Below are positions 6,026 to 8,241 of a stretch of 8,241 bases of DNA, in pieces. Source of the stretch: Caulobacteraceae bacterium (lineage in GTDB: Bacteria; Pseudomonadota; Alphaproteobacteria; Caulobacterales; Caulobacteraceae); the NCBI GenBank assembly GCA_025351125.1, contig JANXWN010000296.1, forward strand, positions 1-8,241, read 5' to 3'. The position numbers were made by a program, and so were the translations under genes. Position 1 is the stretch's first letter. Every line of letters starts with the position of its first letter. The notes beneath the pieces were generated by a model. The model saw only the letters and a list, made by a program, of their open reading frames with translations, made no database searches and had not been told where the DNA came from.

Positions 6026-6647
6026 AGCGACTATGAGCCTGCATCTCCCCGTCGGCGCGCGACTTGTCGCCGCCACCCATAACGCCGGCAAGGCGCGCGA
6101 ATTGGCCGCCTTGCTTGAGGCTCGTTTCCAAATCGTCACCGCCAGTTCGCTCGGCCTCATCGCGCCGGACGAGCCGGAAACCACCTTCGTCGGCAACGCC
6201 GTCATCAAGGCTCGCGTGGCGGCCGACGCCAGCGGCCTGATCGCCGTCGCGGACGACTCCGGCCTATGCGTCGCTGCGCTTGATGGGGCGCCGGGGATAT
6301 ACTCGGCGCGCTGGTCGGGCCCGGACCACGACTTCGCCCACGCCATGACCTTGGTCGAACAGCGGTTGGAGGAGGTCGGCGCGGATGACCGCTCCGCGAG
6401 TTTTGTTTGCGCCCTCGCCGTGGCATGGCCTGGCGGGCCGGTTGTCGCGGTCGAAGGGCGTATCGACGGCACGCTGACGTTCCCGCCGCGTGGCAGGCTT
6501 GGGTTTGGCTATGATCCGATCTTTATTCCCCGTGGCGGCGATGAAACAGGCGGCAACCAAACCTTTGGCGAGATGGATCCCGCCGCAAAGCATGCAATTA
6601 GCCACCGTGCGCGAGCCTTCGCCAAGCTCAAAGCCGCTCTGTTTTGA
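6021..6647 (+). CDS. rdgB: RdgB/HAM1 family non-canonical purine NTP pyrophosphatase
   Basis: RdgB hydrolyses dITP, ITP and XTP to the monophosphate and pyrophosphate, keeping deaminated purines out of nucleic acids. The 208-residue product contains the family motifs in order: [15 protein letters not shown] (18-32, substrate-binding loop), FVGNAVIKA (56-64), [22 protein letters not shown] (77-98, with the acidic metal/catalytic residues), [11 protein letters not shown] (158-168, base recognition) and [15 protein letters not shown] (185-199). Start choice is open: ATG 6021 has AAAGG three bases upstream, while ATG 6033 gives MSLHLPVG and coincides with the predicted transcription start. I list the longer form. 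hemW overlaps its stop by four bases, so the two form an operon. It is divergent from the small membrane-peptide gene. Confidence 0.98.
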   Translation: MIATMSLHLPVGARLVAATHNAGKARELAALLEARFQIVTASSLGLIAPDEPETTFVGNAVIKARVAADASGLIAVADDSGLCVAALDGAPGIYSARWSGPDHDFAHAMTLVEQRLEEVGADDRSASFVCALAVAWPGGPVVAVEGRIDGTLTFPPRGRLGFGYDPIFIPRGGDETGGNQTFGEMDPAAKHAISHRARAFAKLKAALF

Positions 6648-7780
6648 TAAGCGACCCTTCGCCGGGTTTTGGCGTCTACATTCATTGGCCGTATTGCGCG
6701 CGGATTTGCCCCTATTGTGATTTCAACGTCCTACGCGATCGCGGTCGCGAGACAGAAAAGGCCGAGCTGGTCGACGCTATTATCGCCGATTTGACGGCAA
6801 CACGCGCGTTGAGCGGTCCGCGCCGCCTGACCTCGATCTTTTTTGGCGGAGGAACTCCATCGCTGATGGAGCCGGCGCAAGTGGCGCGGCTGATCGCGGC
6901 AACCCGCGCGCTTTGGACGCCTGCTGCGGTTGTGGAAATCAGCCTCGAAGCCAACCCCACCGACGCCGAGGCCGCCCGTTTCGCCGCCCTCGCGGCGGCA
7001 GGTGTAAACCGCCTTTCGTTGGGTGTGCAGTCACTGCAGGATCATGCGCTTCGCTTTCTCGGTCGCAACCACGACGCCGACGCCGCCATCACCGCCATCG
7101 CGTCAGCGCAAAAAAACTTCGATCGCGTTTCGGTTGATCTGATTTACGCGCTTCCCGGTCAGGACCTCGAGATATGGGCCGATGACCTGACCCGAATTGC
7201 GGCGACGGGCGTCGAACACGTCTCGGCCTATCAACTGACCATTGAAACGGGAACGGCGTTTCACCGCGCCGCGCGTCGCGGGACGCTGAGCCCCATGCCG
7301 ATCGACCCCGCCGCGGACGCCTACGCCATGACCCAAAATATGCTCGAACGCGCGGGTTTCGACGCCTACGAAATCTCTAATCACGCCCGCGGCGTCACCG
7401 CCCGGTCGCGCCATAACCTGACCTACTGGCGCGGCGAGGACTATGTGGGCGTAGGCCCCGGCGCGCACGGGCGACTGACACGCGGCGGCCGCCGTCACGC
7501 CACTCTGACGCCACGCCGCATTGCCGACTATATCGGCGGCGTCGGCGGCTCAAGCGAGCCGATGAGCACCGGCGACGTGGCCTCGGAGCGCTTGTTGATG
7601 GGGCTGCGCACCAGCGAGGGGGTCGCCTGGTCGGATTTGAGCGCCCTGAAAATTCCAGCCGCCCAACTTGCGCACTTGAGTGGCTTTGTGGAGCTGGTCG
7701 ACGGGCGTTTGACCGTGACGCGCCAAGGCCGACCGGTGCTCGATTACCTGATCGGCGAACTCGCCGCGCGCGGCGCGTGA
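6644..7780 (+). CDS. hemW: HemW family radical-SAM heme chaperone
   Basis: HemW carries an SAM-binding 4Fe-4S cluster and is thought to deliver heme to membrane proteins such as respiratory enzymes; it was long mis-annotated as oxygen-independent coproporphyrinogen oxidase (HemN). The 378-residue protein has [17 protein letters not shown] (11-27) with the radical-SAM cysteines at 18, 22 and 25. Phe27 follows where HemN has a fourth Cys, favouring HemW. Next come [10 protein letters not shown] (66-75), SLEANPTD (100-107), [22 protein letters not shown] and, C-terminally, [10 protein letters not shown] and [20 protein letters not shown]. The start must be TTG at 6644: the frame has a stop at 6599 and no ATG or GTG before the cysteines. 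TTGA overlaps the rdgB stop, pointing to coupled translation. Its 3' end overlaps the MarC gene on the other strand. Confidence 0.97.
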   Translation: MISDPSPGFGVYIHWPYCARICPYCDFNVLRDRGRETEKAELVDAIIADLTATRALSGPRRLTSIFFGGGTPSLMEPAQVARLIAATRALWTPAAVVEISLEANPTDAEAARFAALAAAGVNRLSLGVQSLQDHALRFLGRNHDADAAITAIASAQKNFDRVSVDLIYALPGQDLEIWADDLTRIAATGVEHVSAYQLTIETGTAFHRAARRGTLSPMPIDPAADAYAMTQNMLERAGFDAYEISNHARGVTARSRHNLTYWRGEDYVGVGPGAHGRLTRGGRRHATLTPRRIADYIGGVGGSSEPMSTGDVASERLLMGLRTSEGVAWSDLSALKIPAAQLAHLSGFVELVDGRLTVTRQGRPVLDYLIGELAARGA

Positions 7781-8241
7781 AGCTGATACGGTGTCGCGGT
7801 ATCCTTTCGAACCAGCCCGACGGTCGAGGCGGCCAAACCGGTCAGGATAAATTGCACGGCCATCGCGCAGAGGATTAGGCCCAACACCCGCACTATAATA
7901 ATCATGCCGATCTTTCCCAGCGCACGGGAAATCCAGCTGGTCATCCAAAAAGCGGCGACCACCAAGACGCAGATAGCGGCAATGACGCCCAACCCGATGA
8001 AAAGCCCGCTTGGGCCCAGCTTGCGCCCCTCCTCGGCGTAGATTACCGCGGAGGAGATCGCGCCAGGGCCAATCAGCAACGGGATGCCAAACGGCACGAT
8101 CAGGTTTTCGAACCGCTCGCGCGCATAAGCGCGGGTCGATAATGGTTTGATGTATTCGCCGGTGGCGGCCAATGAATGCATCAGGTCGCCTCGCGACATG
8201 TCCAAGCCAAGCAAAAGAAGCAAAATTCCGCCAGCTATGCG
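7744..8241 (-). CDS. MarC family membrane protein (N-terminus outside window)
   Basis: MarC-family proteins are inner-membrane proteins with six predicted helices; most are of unknown substrate, and the link to antibiotic resistance has been withdrawn. The 165 residues present are the C-terminal part. They begin RIAGGILLLLLGLDM, the end of a membrane helix. Family-typical blocks follow: PFGIPLLIGPGAISSAVIY (50-68), a helix at about 80-99, and MIIIVRVLGLILCAMAVQFILTGL (113-136). The frame is open through the window edge at 8241, so the true start lies outside. After the last helix there is an unusual 29-residue polar tail (137-165), the last part of which is encoded antisense to the end of hemW. 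I see no reason to name a transported substrate. Confidence 0.94.
   Translation of the reverse strand, partial: RIAGGILLLLLGLDMSRGDLMHSLAATGEYIKPLSTRAYARERFENLIVPFGIPLLIGPGAISSAVIYAEEGRKLGPSGLFIGLGVIAAICVLVVAAFWMTSWISRALGKIGMIIIVRVLGLILCAMAVQFILTGLAASTVGLVRKDTATPYQLHAPRAASSPIR

Noticed and set aside
6644..7780. Annotation as oxygen-independent coproporphyrinogen III oxidase (HemN)
   Set aside because: The cysteine motif is followed by Asp-Phe rather than the fourth cysteine expected in HemN, and the length is about 380 rather than 450 residues, both pointing to HemW.

Overview
This is a gene-dense, GC-rich chromosomal window whose housekeeping genes look alphaproteobacterial. The order recF-dnaN, grpE-hrcA, and a divergent rph followed by rdgB and hemW is familiar from that class, and the proteins read as alphaproteobacterial family members. 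I cannot fix the genus from sequence alone. There is no rRNA, tRNA, CRISPR array, transposase or phage gene, and no stretch above 300 bases lacks a gene.

Layout. Bases 1-785 (minus) hold the N-terminal two thirds of recF, cut by the window edge. Bases 786-929 hold a hairpin-rich repeat-like element that also supplies recF's ribosome binding site. dnaN (930-2063, minus) follows, with a 214-base leader. grpE (2278-2844) and hrcA (2857-3960) form a tight minus-strand heat-shock pair. A 64-base divergent gap separates hrcA from rph (4025-4741, plus). Next comes a small accessory block on the minus strand: an XRE-type regulator (4758-4988), a DUF2975 membrane protein (4992-5531) and a 40-residue predicted membrane peptide (5708-5830) with its own terminator. 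After a 190-base AT-rich divergent region, rdgB (6021-6647) and hemW (6644-7780) run on the plus strand with a 4-base overlap. A MarC-family membrane protein (7744-8241, minus, N-terminus outside the window) converges on hemW and overlaps its 3' end by 37 bases.

Functionally the window joins DNA replication and repair (DnaN clamp, RecF), protein-folding stress control (GrpE, HrcA), RNA maturation (RNase PH), nucleotide-pool cleaning (RdgB) and heme trafficking (HemW). The less ordinary part is 4742-6020, where a regulator/membrane-protein cassette and a tiny membrane peptide lie between rph and rdgB, genes that are often neighbours in this class. That block carries most of the unexplained signals: a tight SD/start arrangement, a strong hairpin terminator, an AT-rich divergent promoter region bounded by a perfect 10-base inverted repeat, and a possible leaderless start for rdgB. 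I see no clear evidence of a wholly new multi-gene system.
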